Source: an uncultured Lactobacillus sp.
GTDB lineage: Bacteria; Bacillota; Bacilli; Lactobacillales; Lactobacillaceae
NCBI GenBank assembly: GCA_937874695.1
Contig: CALNAJ010000046.1
Coordinates: 1 to 64,000, forward strand
Length of the DNA: 64,000 bases
Reading direction: 5' to 3'
Shown: in pieces, positions 1 through 7,547 of the stretch
Position numbering within the stretch: the stretch's first letter is position 1
Layout of the letters: each line of letters begins with the position of its first letter
The notes under the pieces: generated by a model
The model's database searches: none
What the model was told of the DNA's origin: nothing
What the model saw: only the letters and a program-made list of their open reading frames with translations
Position numbers and translations under genes: made by a program

Positions 1-299
1 TGACAGCACTACGATCCTTTTCGTTCAGTATTCCCCACGCATGTGGGGTTGATCCTCATCTGCTTTCAGCTCCCAACTTAGTTTTCTTGTATTCCCCACG
101 CATGTGGGGTTGATCCCCAGACAAGTATTCGGCCACCTGACCGTTTTAGGTATTCCCCACGCATGTGGGGTTGATCCCGTCAATTCATCCTGATGTACCC
201 AGTGTAGATTGTATTCCCCACGCATGTGGGGTTGATCCTTTAGCTACATTGGCCCGTAAGAGTTGTTCTGGGTATTCCCCACGCATATAAGGTTGATTC
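1..299 (+). CRISPR. Type I-E CRISPR array, distal end
   Basis: Five 28-bp repeats begin at 28, 89, 150, 211 and 272 with an exact 61-bp period, leaving 33-bp spacers at 56-88, 117-149, 178-210 and 239-271; a further spacer is cut by the window start. The repeat starts GTATTCCCCACGC, ends GGGGTTGATCC and holds the dyad CCCCACGCATGTGGGG, as in lactobacillar subtype I-E arrays. The first four repeats are identical. The fifth (272-299) is degenerate, with ATAAGG for GTGGGG and GATTC for GATCC, which marks the leader-distal end. The leader and the cas operon should therefore lie to the left, outside the window. Confidence 0.97.
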
Positions 300-349
300 T
301 CAACAATATAGTGACTTATTACCTAGTAGTTTCTGTGCTAGGGAATGCA

Positions 350-377
350 AAAGGGCCAACCCGTAGATTGGTCCTTT
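350..377 (+). terminator. Hairpin downstream of the CRISPR array
   Basis: AAAGGGCCAA pairs with TTGGTCCTTT (one G-T pair) around an 8-nt loop, followed by a T-rich stretch. It lies about 50 nt past the last repeat in the direction of array transcription, so it may end the pre-crRNA. Confidence 0.6.
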
Positions 378-466
378 TACTTTCAAAAACTATGCTCTCT
401 AACTGAGGTGCAATGTGTAAAAATTTGGCTTGACAGTGCGGTAGAAAAGCGAGAGTAAATGCTTCG

Positions 467-901
467 TCAAGGATGCTGTAGCAGCGGTAAAACAGCCAGA
501 ATCAATGGTGCCAAAATAAACTCGAGCAAAAGTTCCAGCAATCCTGGCAACATACGTGATTCACGGCCGGCGTAGTCACGGATAGGCATCAGCGGCCAAC
601 CTGCTGCGTAAATTATGGCCTTAGGAACAGATGGATTGATCTCAGAAGTATGTTTAACCAGACTATCTTTAAACCTTACGAGAGGGATGTGAATCAAAGG
701 GAATATCAGGTAGCAGACAGTTAGATACCAAGAGGTGAAATTCCAGGTAAAGACAAATCTGCCCACGATAAACTGGCAATTTAACAGGATTAAGATGATG
801 AATGCTGGCAGGGATTTTAGATATAGTGAGAGATACTTGATAGCTTGTGTAGATCCTAAGCCTGCTAGGGGAGCGCTAGGCGTATGGTAAGCGTGTTTCA
901 T
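467..901 (-). CDS. Hypothetical membrane protein
   Basis: A 144-residue protein of unknown function. The start at 901 is chosen over an upstream in-frame start at 991 because AAGAAGGTGG lies a few bases before this ATG. Hydrophobic segments are visible around residues 28-50 (PAFIILILLNCQFIVG), 55-75 (WYLTVCYLIFPLIHIPL) and at the C-terminus (LLELLLEFILAPLILAVLPLL), so three membrane spans are likely. The loop between them is basic and polar. I do not recognise the family. It lies alone between the CRISPR array and a divergent oxidoreductase gene, and nothing links it to CRISPR function. Confidence 0.6.
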   Translation of the reverse strand: MKHAYHTPSAPLAGLGSTQAIKYLSLYLKSLPAFIILILLNCQFIVGRFVFTWNFTSWYLTVCYLIFPLIHIPLVRFKDSLVKHTSEINPSVPKAIIYAAGWPLMPIRDYAGRESRMLPGLLELLLEFILAPLILAVLPLLQHP

Positions 902-1105
902 TGTGGCCACCTTCTTGTTTACGATTGTGGCAAGTATAGTTCCAATGGCTATGCCTATAGTATTGCGACAGCGAGGTTCGTTACTTATCAAAGTGAACGG
1001 GAAATTTTAGTAGGTGAAAGTTGACTAGCTGTCAAGCAAATAACTTCGCATTCCGCCATCAGCCGCGTACACTTATGCTATAAGTCTTTCGAAAGGGTGA
1101 AGTAT

Positions 1106-1705
1106 ATGAAAATTGGTGTTGTTGGATCTGGAACGGTCGGCACGATTCTGACGCAGACGTTTAGTCGAGGGGATAATGAAATTATTCTTAGCCATTCCCG
1201 TGGTGCGGCTAGTCTCGCGCCTCGGCGTGACGAGTTTGCGGCTAACGTTGTCTTTGGCGAGGTGGCCGACGCCCTTCAGCAACCGCTTGTGATTATTGCC
1301 GTACCATTTGGGATTGCACCCGATGTTCTCCAACAGGTTGCTGACTATCAGCAGCGAATCGTGGTCGACGTGACCAATCAGTTTACCGCCGACTTTAAGA
1401 AGATTGATACCCGACCATTGACTGGTAGTGAAGTGATTGCGGCAGCTGCCAACAATGCGCGCGTCATCAAAGCCTTTAACACCTTACCACATGAGTTAAT
1501 GACGGGTAAAGTTGACGGCCCCGGTCGGCGCGTGTTGTTCTACGCTGGGGATGACAAAGACGCCAAGAAGACCTTTGCGGCACTGGTCAAGTCACTCAAT
1601 TTCCGCCCGGTTAACCTAGGAAAACTACGTCATGGTGGCAGTGTTATGCAAGTTGGCGGTGGACTGGGGCACACGGCCTTTGTCCAACTGGATGAGGAAT
1701 ACTAG
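1106..1705 (+). CDS. NAD(P)-binding F420-reductase-like oxidoreductase
   Basis: About 199 residues. The N-terminus MKIGVVGSGTVG is a Rossmann dinucleotide-binding motif, followed by a SHSRG element typical of NADP-dependent F420-reductase-like and YwnB-type proteins. The C-terminal half contains VIKAFNTLPHELM and VMQVGGGLGH, matching the 'coenzyme F420-dependent NADP oxidoreductase' fold family. Lactobacilli do not make F420, so the real substrate is unknown. The ATG at 1106 is preferred over the GTG at 1097 because GAAAGGGTGA precedes it at a normal distance. A strong hairpin follows the gene. The family call is firm; the reaction is not. Confidence 0.8.
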   Translation: MKIGVVGSGTVGTILTQTFSRGDNEIILSHSRGAASLAPRRDEFAANVVFGEVADALQQPLVIIAVPFGIAPDVLQQVADYQQRIVVDVTNQFTADFKKIDTRPLTGSEVIAAAANNARVIKAFNTLPHELMTGKVDGPGRRVLFYAGDDKDAKKTFAALVKSLNFRPVNLGKLRHGGSVMQVGGGLGHTAFVQLDEEY

Positions 1706-1731
1706 ATTTCTTTAAAGGATATTAGTTGTTA

Positions 1732-1788
1732 GTGTCGAATAAAAAGAAGAAATTCTTAAGCTCAGAATTTCTTCTTTCTATCCGACAC
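1732..1788. terminator. Bidirectional terminator between convergent genes
   Basis: AGAAGAAATTCT (1745-1756) pairs perfectly with AGAATTTCTTCT (1764-1775), enclosed by an outer GTGTCG/CGACAC pair. It separates the oxidoreductase from the convergent gene whose stop codon begins at 1790. Confidence 0.8.
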
Positions 1789-2234
1789 TATTTGTTTGCT
1801 TGTAATGCTGCCAATGTTTCACTTCTCATTCGTAAATCAGATTCCAAAATACCGGTTAATCCGAAAATGTGGATGGCCTCTTTATATAAGTTAGGATCTT
1901 CGAATATTTTATTTAGAACCGCATTAGATATGGGCGTCGGGAGGCCAATTTGAGTATTAGGGTCATGTTCGAAAAATGAAATACTTCCAGACGATGATTC
2001 GAAGTAGATTTTAGTGCCACCATAAGAAAATAGTTCCAGGGAAGTCACATTCGTTTTTTGTAAAAATTTGTCTTGAGTGCTCCAAAAAGTAAAGTCGTCA
2101 TCAACAATTAGATATTGTAATTCTTTAATATTTTTCTCAATTAAAAGTCTGACTTCGCTAACCATGGTTGAAGTCAATTCAGATATTTGCTTTTTCAGTG
2201 GTGCCAGTTGATGTTGATACTCTTGTAAGTCCAT
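1788..2234 (-). CDS. Hypothetical protein
   Basis: 148 residues, predicted cytoplasmic and soluble, with no signal peptide or membrane span. The N-terminal third (QHQLAPLKKQISELTSTMV) looks like a short coiled coil. The remainder is mixed alpha/beta with no motif I recognise. The start at 2234 has GGGAG six to eight bases upstream. The gene is followed after 22 bp upstream by the lipoprotein gene on the same strand, so the two probably form an operon with the lipoprotein first. Confidence 0.65.
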   Translation of the reverse strand: MDLQEYQHQLAPLKKQISELTSTMVSEVRLLIEKNIKELQYLIVDDDFTFWSTQDKFLQKTNVTSLELFSYGGTKIYFESSSGSISFFEHDPNTQIGLPTPISNAVLNKIFEDPNLYKEAIHIFGLTGILESDLRMRSETLAALQANK

Positions 2235-2256
2235 TTCTTTCTCCCATCGTTGAAGG

Positions 2257-2868
2257 TTATCCTTGTTCTACACTATCTGCGATTATTGATGATTTTAGAG
2301 TTTTCCCGTTTAATTGAACCATTTGTGTTAGGCCACCACCGTTAACAGTGATTGTGTCACCTTCGTGAATTGGCGTTTCCTCCATGATGTCAACGTTGAC
2401 TTCAACTACAGTCCCATGGCCTTCGCTGTATCCAGATGTGGTGTGGCTGTCTTTGGGGGCAATTACGACGTAGTACATGTTCTCATCACTAGGTTTCTTT
2501 TGAATATAGATAACAGAACCGGTTGTCTTGATATTCTTACCAACATAGTCTTCTGGATTTTCAGCGAATTCACTCAAATCTACAGATTCATTGGAGATTT
2601 TAGAAGAAGTACTTTTGGATGAGTCGGTATCTTCATTATCTGTTGAATCTGTATCCTTATCTGAATCATCTTTATCTGATGAATCATCATTGGAATCGTC
2701 AGACTCGTCTTTGTCAGTGTCATCAGATTCATTCGTGCTATCATCGTCATCCTGTACTTTACTGCTTTCCTGTTCATCTGCACTCGTCTCTGTCGTAGTT
2801 TTTCCGCAGGCAGCTAGTGGCAGGATTAGTAGTGCTAATACCCCTGTGATTAGAAGCTTCTTTCCCAT
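2257..2868 (-). CDS. Secreted lipoprotein with Asp/Ser-rich linker
   Basis: 203 residues. A lipoprotein signal peptide ends in the lipobox LAAC (Cys21), so the mature protein should be anchored to the outer membrane face. Residues about 30-90 are almost only Asp, Ser, Glu, Lys and Thr, a flexible acidic stalk. The C-terminal 100 residues (from VDLSEFAENPEDYVGKNIKTTG) resemble an OB-fold of the tRNA-anti-like/DUF type found in many Gram-positive lipoproteins. AGGAGT precedes the ATG. It is the first gene of a probable two-gene operon with the 148-residue protein. The low-complexity stalk produces long open frames on the opposite strand that are not genes. Function unknown. Confidence 0.75.
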   Translation of the reverse strand: MGKKLLITGVLALLILPLAACGKTTTETSADEQESSKVQDDDDSTNESDDTDKDESDDSNDDSSDKDDSDKDTDSTDNEDTDSSKSTSSKISNESVDLSEFAENPEDYVGKNIKTTGSVIYIQKKPSDENMYYVVIAPKDSHTTSGYSEGHGTVVEVNVDIMEETPIHEGDTITVNGGGLTQMVQLNGKTLKSSIIADSVEQG

Positions 2869-3281
2869 TTAATGATTTACTCCTATGTAGTTAGACAGCT
2901 TTTAAGGACATCCGTATCTGGTCTTGCAACTATTTGAAACTAAAACATCATTTCATATCATATCAATAAAATGTAAAAATCATGAAAAGAAGCTGTACAC
3001 GAAATGTAAAGATTTAGAGTAACTGGATTAAAAACCAAAGCATAAAAGTACGTTTATAAGTCTAGCATGTTTCACGTGAAACGTTTTTTACAGTCCCGTG
3101 CAGCTCAATCATCTTCAAGCCGCAAAAAGATAATTGCCTGCCTAGATTATTTCACAAGGAAACAAATGTTAGGGACAATTTTAGAGTAAGCAGGCAATAA
3201 AAGTGGTAAACTATGTAAGCGCTTCACAGAAACGCGTTTATTCATGCAACGCAAACTTTCTGAAAATGTAGGAGGCAGATT
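2869..3281. other. Intergenic region with parS-like site
   Basis: A 413-bp region between divergent genes. It holds a parS-like palindrome (3068-3083), an inverted repeat ATTGCCTGC (3133-3141)/GCAGGCAAT (3190-3198) with 48 bp between arms, and TAAACT near 3209 as a possible -10 box for the aldo/keto reductase. I see no coding sequence in it. Confidence 0.6.
3068..3083. promoter_or_regulatory. parS-like palindrome, site 1
   Basis: TGTTTCACGTGAAACG matches the Bacillus ParB site consensus TGTTNCACGTGAAACA at 15 of 16 positions and has the fully symmetric CACGTG core. It is the only one of eight related sites in the window with that core. Confidence 0.7.
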
Positions 3282-4124
3282 ATGACAATTCCAAGTTTCA
3301 CATTGAATGATGGCTGGGAGTTACCAGCAATTACCTTGGGGACCGCTCGTGTTCGTGGTGGGGCGGCCGTTAACCAATTTCAGATCGCCATTAATGACGG
3401 TTATCGAAGTATCGATAGTTCCACGAGTTACGATAACGAAGGTGCTGTCGGTGAGGCCATTCGTCGCTCCGGGGTACCACGTGCCGAGCTAGTGGTGACT
3501 TCGAAATTACCGGGTAAATATCATCGGTATGCCGATGCAACGACGGCAATTCAGGAGTCGCTGTATCGGATGGGTTTGGATTATTTTGACCTCTTCTTGA
3601 TTCACTGGCCATTGCCGAAACAGGACCTATACGTGGAAGCCTGGCAAGCCATGATTGATGCACAAAAGCGGGGCCTCATTCGGTCAATTGGTGTGTCCAA
3701 TTTCGAACCGGAGCATCTCGACCGAATCATTCAAGAGACTGGAGTGACGCCTTCCGTTAACCAGATTGAGGTTCATCCTTACTGGAATCAGGAACGCATG
3801 GTCGCCGCTAACCGCGAACGGGGAATTCTGACGGAAGCCTGGAGTCCACTCGGTCGGGGAAGCTCGGTCATCAAGGAACCTTTGATTCAATCGTTGGCTG
3901 CCAAATACCACAAGAATGTCGTCCAAATTATTTTGCGTTGGCACCATCAACGCGGCATCGTTCCGTTACCACGGACGCATAACGTCGCCCATCAACGGAC
4001 GAATTTGGATATTTTTGACTTTCAATTAACAAATGACGAAATGGCCCAGATTGCAGCCCTGACTAAGGTTGAAGGCAGAGTAGTCGCTGGTCAAGATCCG
4101 AATGTTTATGAAGAATTTGAATAG
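3282..4124 (+). CDS. Aldo/keto reductase (AKR5-like)
   Basis: 280 residues, the usual length for 2,5-diketo-D-gluconate reductase-type enzymes, which reduce small aldehydes and ketones with NADPH in the cytoplasm. The catalytic tetrad is visible: Asp in SIDSSTSYDNE, Tyr of the same motif, Lys in VVTSKLPG and His in FLIHWPLP. The motif IGVSNFEPEHL is the family signature and the C-terminal IVPLPRTHNVAHQRTN is the NADPH-binding site. TAGGAGG sits before the ATG. It is a single-gene unit with its own terminator. Physiological substrate cannot be read from the sequence. Confidence 0.9.
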   Translation: MTIPSFTLNDGWELPAITLGTARVRGGAAVNQFQIAINDGYRSIDSSTSYDNEGAVGEAIRRSGVPRAELVVTSKLPGKYHRYADATTAIQESLYRMGLDYFDLFLIHWPLPKQDLYVEAWQAMIDAQKRGLIRSIGVSNFEPEHLDRIIQETGVTPSVNQIEVHPYWNQERMVAANRERGILTEAWSPLGRGSSVIKEPLIQSLAAKYHKNVVQIILRWHHQRGIVPLPRTHNVAHQRTNLDIFDFQLTNDEMAQIAALTKVEGRVVAGQDPNVYEEFE

Positions 4125-4163
4125 GACTCACGTAACCGCAGGAATTAAATAGGCATTTACCAG

Positions 4164-4212
4164 AAACGCGTAATCTGAGAGGGCTCAGCTTTCTTAGGAT
4201 AACGCGTTTTTA
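4164..4212 (+). terminator. Terminator after aldo/keto reductase
   Basis: AAACGCGT (from 4164) pairs with ACGCGTTT (4202-4209), followed by further T residues; the intervening sequence can form an inner GAGAGGGCTC hairpin. Confidence 0.65.
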
Positions 4213-4282
4213 GGTTGTGTCGCACTAGAACTATCGTGGTATCTTAGAGTTATCAGCCAATTAATTTCAAAGGAGTGTTGCC

Positions 4283-4756
4283 ATGTTAACCCTCGCAGTT
4301 TATCAGGATACGCAGCAGGATCGTGACCGCATCGCGTCCTATCCCCTGAGTGATCCGACCTTTACGGCGACGCCACAAACGGCGTTGACCATCGCTATTG
4401 GTAATCCGGATCGACTACCCGTCATGATTTTAGCGGATACCGAACTCGTTGGGTTTCTAGTGCTTATTAAGAATGAAGATGTTCGAGAGGTGGGAGCCGA
4501 CCCAGCTACGGCCGTCCTGATTCGCTCATTGTCCATTTCAGAAACGCGGCGTGGTCAGGGCTTTGCCAGCCAGGCGCTGCAGCTATTGCCGGCGTTTGTG
4601 CGTCACCATTTTCCGATGGCAACCACCTTGACGCTGTCCGTCGATCACGGCAATTTGCCAGCTCAGAAGCTCTATGAAAGGGCGGGCTATACGGATACTG
4701 GTCGGCGGCGGTTTGGAGCCTATGGTGAGCAGTATGTGCTGACACAGAACTTGTAA
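4283..4756 (+). CDS. GNAT family N-acetyltransferase
   Basis: 157 residues with a GNAT fold. The acetyl-CoA site is visible as the RGQGFASQAL segment (the R/Q-x-x-G-x-G/A motif) after the beta strand LIRSLSISE, and the C-terminal motif LSVDHGNLPAQKLYERAGYTDTGRR is the usual beta5-alpha4 region. AAAGGAG lies upstream of the ATG. Such enzymes acetylate small amines, peptides or antibiotics; the acceptor is unknown. It stands alone, with terminators on both sides. Confidence 0.85.
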   Translation: MLTLAVYQDTQQDRDRIASYPLSDPTFTATPQTALTIAIGNPDRLPVMILADTELVGFLVLIKNEDVREVGADPATAVLIRSLSISETRRGQGFASQALQLLPAFVRHHFPMATTLTLSVDHGNLPAQKLYERAGYTDTGRRRFGAYGEQYVLTQNL

Positions 4757-4785
4757 ATGTAGGCGCGGAATGTGCGCCTAAACGG

Positions 4786-4841
4786 TTAGTCAAAAAGGGC
4801 GGGATACCTCCATAGAGAAGTATCCCGATCTTTTTGACTAA
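4786..4841. terminator. Strong bidirectional terminator
   Basis: TTAGTCAAAAAG (4786-4797) and CGGGATAC (4800-4807) pair with GTATCCCG (4820-4827) and CTTTTTGACTAA (4830-4841). It serves the acetyltransferase and the convergent alcohol-dehydrogenase-like gene, whose stop codon lies inside the right arm. Confidence 0.9.
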
Positions 4842-5836
4842 TTAATTTTAAGAATGATTTTTCCGCGAGCATGTCCGTTCTTAGCGTAAGCTAGCGCACG
4901 ATTCAGTTCATCAAAATTAAAGCTGCGATCGATAATTGGGCGTAATTGCTCCTGTTCTATCAAGCGCGTTAATTCTGCTAGCTCAGTACCACTGGGCCAC
5001 ATGAAGAGAAAACGGTAGGCTACCTGTGTCTGCTTTTCCAAGTGATTTAGCCGATGCGTTGCTAGTCTGAATAGAGTACGTTTCCATCGTGGAAGACCAT
5101 ATGCCTTTGCAAAACGGGCATTAGGCAAACCGGAGATGCTGACCACCTGGCCGCCTGGTTTGACGATTGAGAAGGCCTGCTCGAGACTTTTTCCACCTAG
5201 AGTATCAAACACAGCGTCGTAATCCGTCAGCGCATCCGCAAAGTTCTCAGTATGGTAATCGATGATGCGGTCGGCGCCCAACTTGCGAACAAGATCGAAA
5301 TTTCGTGGGCTGGTTGTGGTCGCGACAATGGCACCAAGGCGTTTGGCTAACTGAATAGCTACTGTGCCAATGCCCCCCGCACCGGCTTGAATCAGTACGT
5401 GTTGGCCAGGCTTAATTTGTAGGATATCGTGGAGCGCCTGATAACTCGTCAAACCGACTAGTGGCATTGCGGCAGCCTCCTTGAAACTGAGATTGCGGGG
5501 CTTTAAGGCGATATCGGTAGCATCGACCGCCAAGTATTCCGCGAAGGTACCAATCCGGTTCTTGCGAGGCCGACCGTAAACGGCGTCGCCAACTTTAAGG
5601 GTTGTGACGTCGGCGCCCACAGCCACTACTTCGCCGGCAAAATCACTGCCGATGATCAGTGGCATCTGGTAGGACAGTAACATTTTTAGGCCACCTGCCA
5701 TCGTTTTCAGGTCGATGGGATTGATACTGGCGGCTTTGATTTTGACCAGCACGTCGGTTGGTTGCGGCGTGGGCATGGCGACGGTCTTGATGCTGGGTGT
5801 GGCTTGCTTATAGTGAGTAATTACGGCGGCCTTCAT
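4838..5836 (-). CDS. NADPH:quinone oxidoreductase-like MDR protein
   Basis: About 332 residues of the medium-chain dehydrogenase/reductase superfamily. The N-terminal GroES-like domain (MKAAVITHYKQ) lacks zinc-ligand cysteines, and the Rossmann motif QAGAGGIGTVAIQLAKRLGA follows, so this is a zinc-free quinone oxidoreductase/enoyl reductase type. A good promoter (TTGACA, 17 bp, TAATAT on this strand) has its expected start near 5889, which rules out the ATG at 5893. I use the ATG at 5836, where the family homology begins, but it has no clear Shine-Dalgarno; a GTG at 5860 is the alternative. It is divergent from an ArsR regulator and probably controlled by it. Confidence 0.82.
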   Translation of the reverse strand: MKAAVITHYKQATPSIKTVAMPTPQPTDVLVKIKAASINPIDLKTMAGGLKMLLSYQMPLIIGSDFAGEVVAVGADVTTLKVGDAVYGRPRKNRIGTFAEYLAVDATDIALKPRNLSFKEAAAMPLVGLTSYQALHDILQIKPGQHVLIQAGAGGIGTVAIQLAKRLGAIVATTTSPRNFDLVRKLGADRIIDYHTENFADALTDYDAVFDTLGGKSLEQAFSIVKPGGQVVSISGLPNARFAKAYGLPRWKRTLFRLATHRLNHLEKQTQVAYRFLFMWPSGTELAELTRLIEQEQLRPIIDRSFNFDELNRALAYAKNGHARGKIILKIN

Positions 5837-5895
5837 AGTTTTGGACACGATGTTTTGCACTCTTTTCCGTTTATATTTTTGAACGATTGACATAT

Positions 5896-5989
5896 ATATT
5901 ACATATTCTGTTTAAAAATGTCAACGAATAAATTCGAGTCTAATCTCTGATACATCAGAGTTGACAAAGAGGTGATAGCATGGTTTAAT
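5896..5989. promoter_or_regulatory. Divergent promoters with ArsR-type operator
   Basis: Minus strand: TTGACA (5924-5919), 17 bp, TAATAT (5901-5896). Plus strand: TTGACA (5961-5966), 17 bp, TTTAAT (5984-5989). Between the two -35 boxes lies the palindrome CTCTGATACATCAGAG (5945-5960), which abuts the plus-strand -35 box and is the likely operator of the ArsR protein encoded just downstream. Confidence 0.75.
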
Positions 5990-6022
5990 GGTTTAAAATA
6001 ATAAACTACTAGGTGATATAAA

Positions 6023-6361
6023 TTGTCAAATTTAACCAAATTAAAACACGAGTTCACGCGCTCTAGCGACTTTTTAGTCGCACTGGGAGATCAGAAGCGT
6101 CAAGCGATTATCATTGCGCTACTAGATCAGAAGGTTATCCATCGCGGACTTCAGGTTACCGACCTCATCGGTGTCACAGGGCTCTCACGGCCAGCCGTGT
6201 CACACCATCTCAAAATTTTAAAGGACGTCCAGCTCGTCGATTATCGACGGGAAGGGACGAAGAACTTCTACTATCTCACGCATCAGACCAAAGCCATTGA
6301 CCAATTGAAGACCCTCTTAGACCACGTTACGGAGACGATGACATGCAATCAAAACCTTTAA
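6023..6361 (+). CDS. ArsR/SmtB family transcriptional regulator
   Basis: 112 residues with a winged helix: LVALGDQKRQAIIIALL (helix 1), the recognition segment TGLSRPAVSHHLKILKDVQLV, and the wing DYRREGTKNFYYL. The usual metal-binding cysteine motif (CxC) is absent from the DNA-binding helix, so a redox or organic signal is more likely than a metal. TTG start at 6023 with AGGTGAT upstream. It overlaps the next gene by 19 bp, so the two are translationally coupled, and it is divergent from the quinone oxidoreductase-like gene. Confidence 0.88.
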   Translation: MSNLTKLKHEFTRSSDFLVALGDQKRQAIIIALLDQKVIHRGLQVTDLIGVTGLSRPAVSHHLKILKDVQLVDYRREGTKNFYYLTHQTKAIDQLKTLLDHVTETMTCNQNL

Positions 6362-7038
6362 AGAAAATCCTAATTGTACTTACAAATACGACACGCTATG
6401 GCAGTACGACCGACCCGACTGGATTGTGGCTGGGTGAAGCGACTGAATTTGCCCTGATTCTACAGCAGGCCGGCTATCAGATCGATTATGTCAGTCCTAA
6501 GGGCGGTTTCGTGCCGCTGGATCCCCGTAGCATGAAATACACCGATAGCGAAATTATGGCGTTCTATGAGACTGCCGACTTCCAACAGCGGGCGTTAACA
6601 CATTCACTAGCGCCAATGCAGGTTGACCCGGCGGATTACGCCGCAATTTACTATGCTGGCGGTCACGGTGTCATGTGGGATTTCCCCGACAATAAGCCAC
6701 TCCAGAGCATAGCTACCGGCATCTATGCCAATGGTGGCTACGTTACCGCCGTCTGTCATGGGATTGCGGGACTCCTAAACATTCAAACGGCATCCGGCGA
6801 GTATTTGATTGCTAACCGTAACGTCACCGGTTTTACCAAGTCCGAGGAGATTTTGGCTGGCAAGCAATCAGTCGTGCCATTTTTCAATCAAACAGTTGCT
6901 GAACAACGGGGGGCGACCTTCATGAAGTGCCGTGCCTACAAGGAATATGCCGTTCAGGATGGCCATCTGATTACCGGTCAGAATCCCTTTTCGGCCAAGG
7001 CAGTCGCCCGGTTGTTGGCTCAAAATTTAGCAAAATAA
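6343..7038 (+). CDS. DJ-1/PfpI family (Hsp31-like) protein
   Basis: 231 residues of the class I glutamine amidotransferase-like superfamily. The nucleophile elbow is TAVCHG (Cys138), an acidic partner lies in GLWLGEATE (Glu32), and the YAGGHGVMWDF motif is typical of the HchA/Hsp31 branch, whose members act as glyoxalase III, protein deglycase or chaperone. Overlap with the ArsR gene means a bicistronic unit. Together with the divergent quinone oxidoreductase this suggests a small reactive-carbonyl or redox stress module. Activity is inferred from family only. Confidence 0.88.
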   Translation: MQSKPLKKILIVLTNTTRYGSTTDPTGLWLGEATEFALILQQAGYQIDYVSPKGGFVPLDPRSMKYTDSEIMAFYETADFQQRALTHSLAPMQVDPADYAAIYYAGGHGVMWDFPDNKPLQSIATGIYANGGYVTAVCHGIAGLLNIQTASGEYLIANRNVTGFTKSEEILAGKQSVVPFFNQTVAEQRGATFMKCRAYKEYAVQDGHLITGQNPFSAKAVARLLAQNLAK

Positions 7039-7073
7039 AACCACCTCCGTCGATTGACGAAGGTGGTTTATTT
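7039..7073. terminator. Bidirectional terminator
   Basis: AACCACCTCCGTC (7039-7051) pairs with GACGAAGGTGGTT (7056-7068) around GATT, one mismatch, then TTATTTT. It separates the DJ-1 gene from a convergent acetyltransferase gene. Confidence 0.9.
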
Positions 7074-7522
7074 TATGCAAAAGGCTTATATAATATGCGG
7101 TTCAACCGCCCAAACTGGTCCTCACGCCGATCCACCAAAGTATAATCCAGGTGTTCGTACAACCCCACGTGACGGGTCACGATGTAAAGGCCATCGATGT
7201 CGGCCGCCTCCGCCGCGGTCTCCGCCTGCTGGACCAGCCGGAGACTGATGCCTTGGTGCCGGTAGTTCGGGGCAACGTAGACCGAGCTGACGAATGGGGA
7301 GTAAGGCGTGTCGGGCACAATATCCTCTGCCAGTAATGCGCAGAAGCCCGCCAATTGGTCATCGACGGTAGCGTAGATGACACGCTCAAACGGCTGCCAG
7401 ACTGCCGGCGTGTGCATACGCTGAGCTAAATGAGGTCCCGCTGGCCAGTCGATGGCGCCAATCTGAGTGGTTGCTTGAGGCCAGAGGGGACTGGTTGGGA
7501 TTAAGACGTGGTAGGCAATCAT
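7073..7522 (-). CDS. GNAT family N-acetyltransferase
   Basis: 149 residues. The acetyl-CoA binding segment is YRHQGISLRLVQQAE after the strand YSPFVSSVYVAPN, and the C-terminal part (IDGLYIVTRHVGLYEHLDYTLV) fits the GNAT fold. AAAGGGAG precedes the ATG. It is 25 bp downstream of the flavoprotein gene on the same strand, so the two may be cotranscribed. The acceptor substrate is unknown. Confidence 0.85.
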   Translation of the reverse strand: MIAYHVLIPTSPLWPQATTQIGAIDWPAGPHLAQRMHTPAVWQPFERVIYATVDDQLAGFCALLAEDIVPDTPYSPFVSSVYVAPNYRHQGISLRLVQQAETAAEAADIDGLYIVTRHVGLYEHLDYTLVDRREDQFGRLNRILYKPFA

Positions 7523-7547
7523 GGCAATCTCTCCCTTTCAGTTAGGT

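Noticed and set aside
25..225. A 66-codon open frame on the minus strand with repeated HMRGEY-like units
   Set aside because: It is a translation of the CRISPR repeats and spacers, and has no ribosome binding site.
2580..2872. Long open frames opposite or beside the lipoprotein, one almost purely Ser, Val, Leu and Glu
   Set aside because: They arise from the GA-rich codons of the Asp/Ser stalk read in other frames; no start signal supports them.
3068..3083. Canonical parS as proof that the window is near the replication origin
   Set aside because: The related sites recur about every 8 kb and no origin-linked genes (dnaA, gidA, parAB, rpmH) are present.
3213..3227. cre-like TGTAAGCGCTTCACA upstream of the aldo/keto reductase
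   Set aside because: The right half is shifted by one base against the CcpA consensus, so I do not list it as a site.
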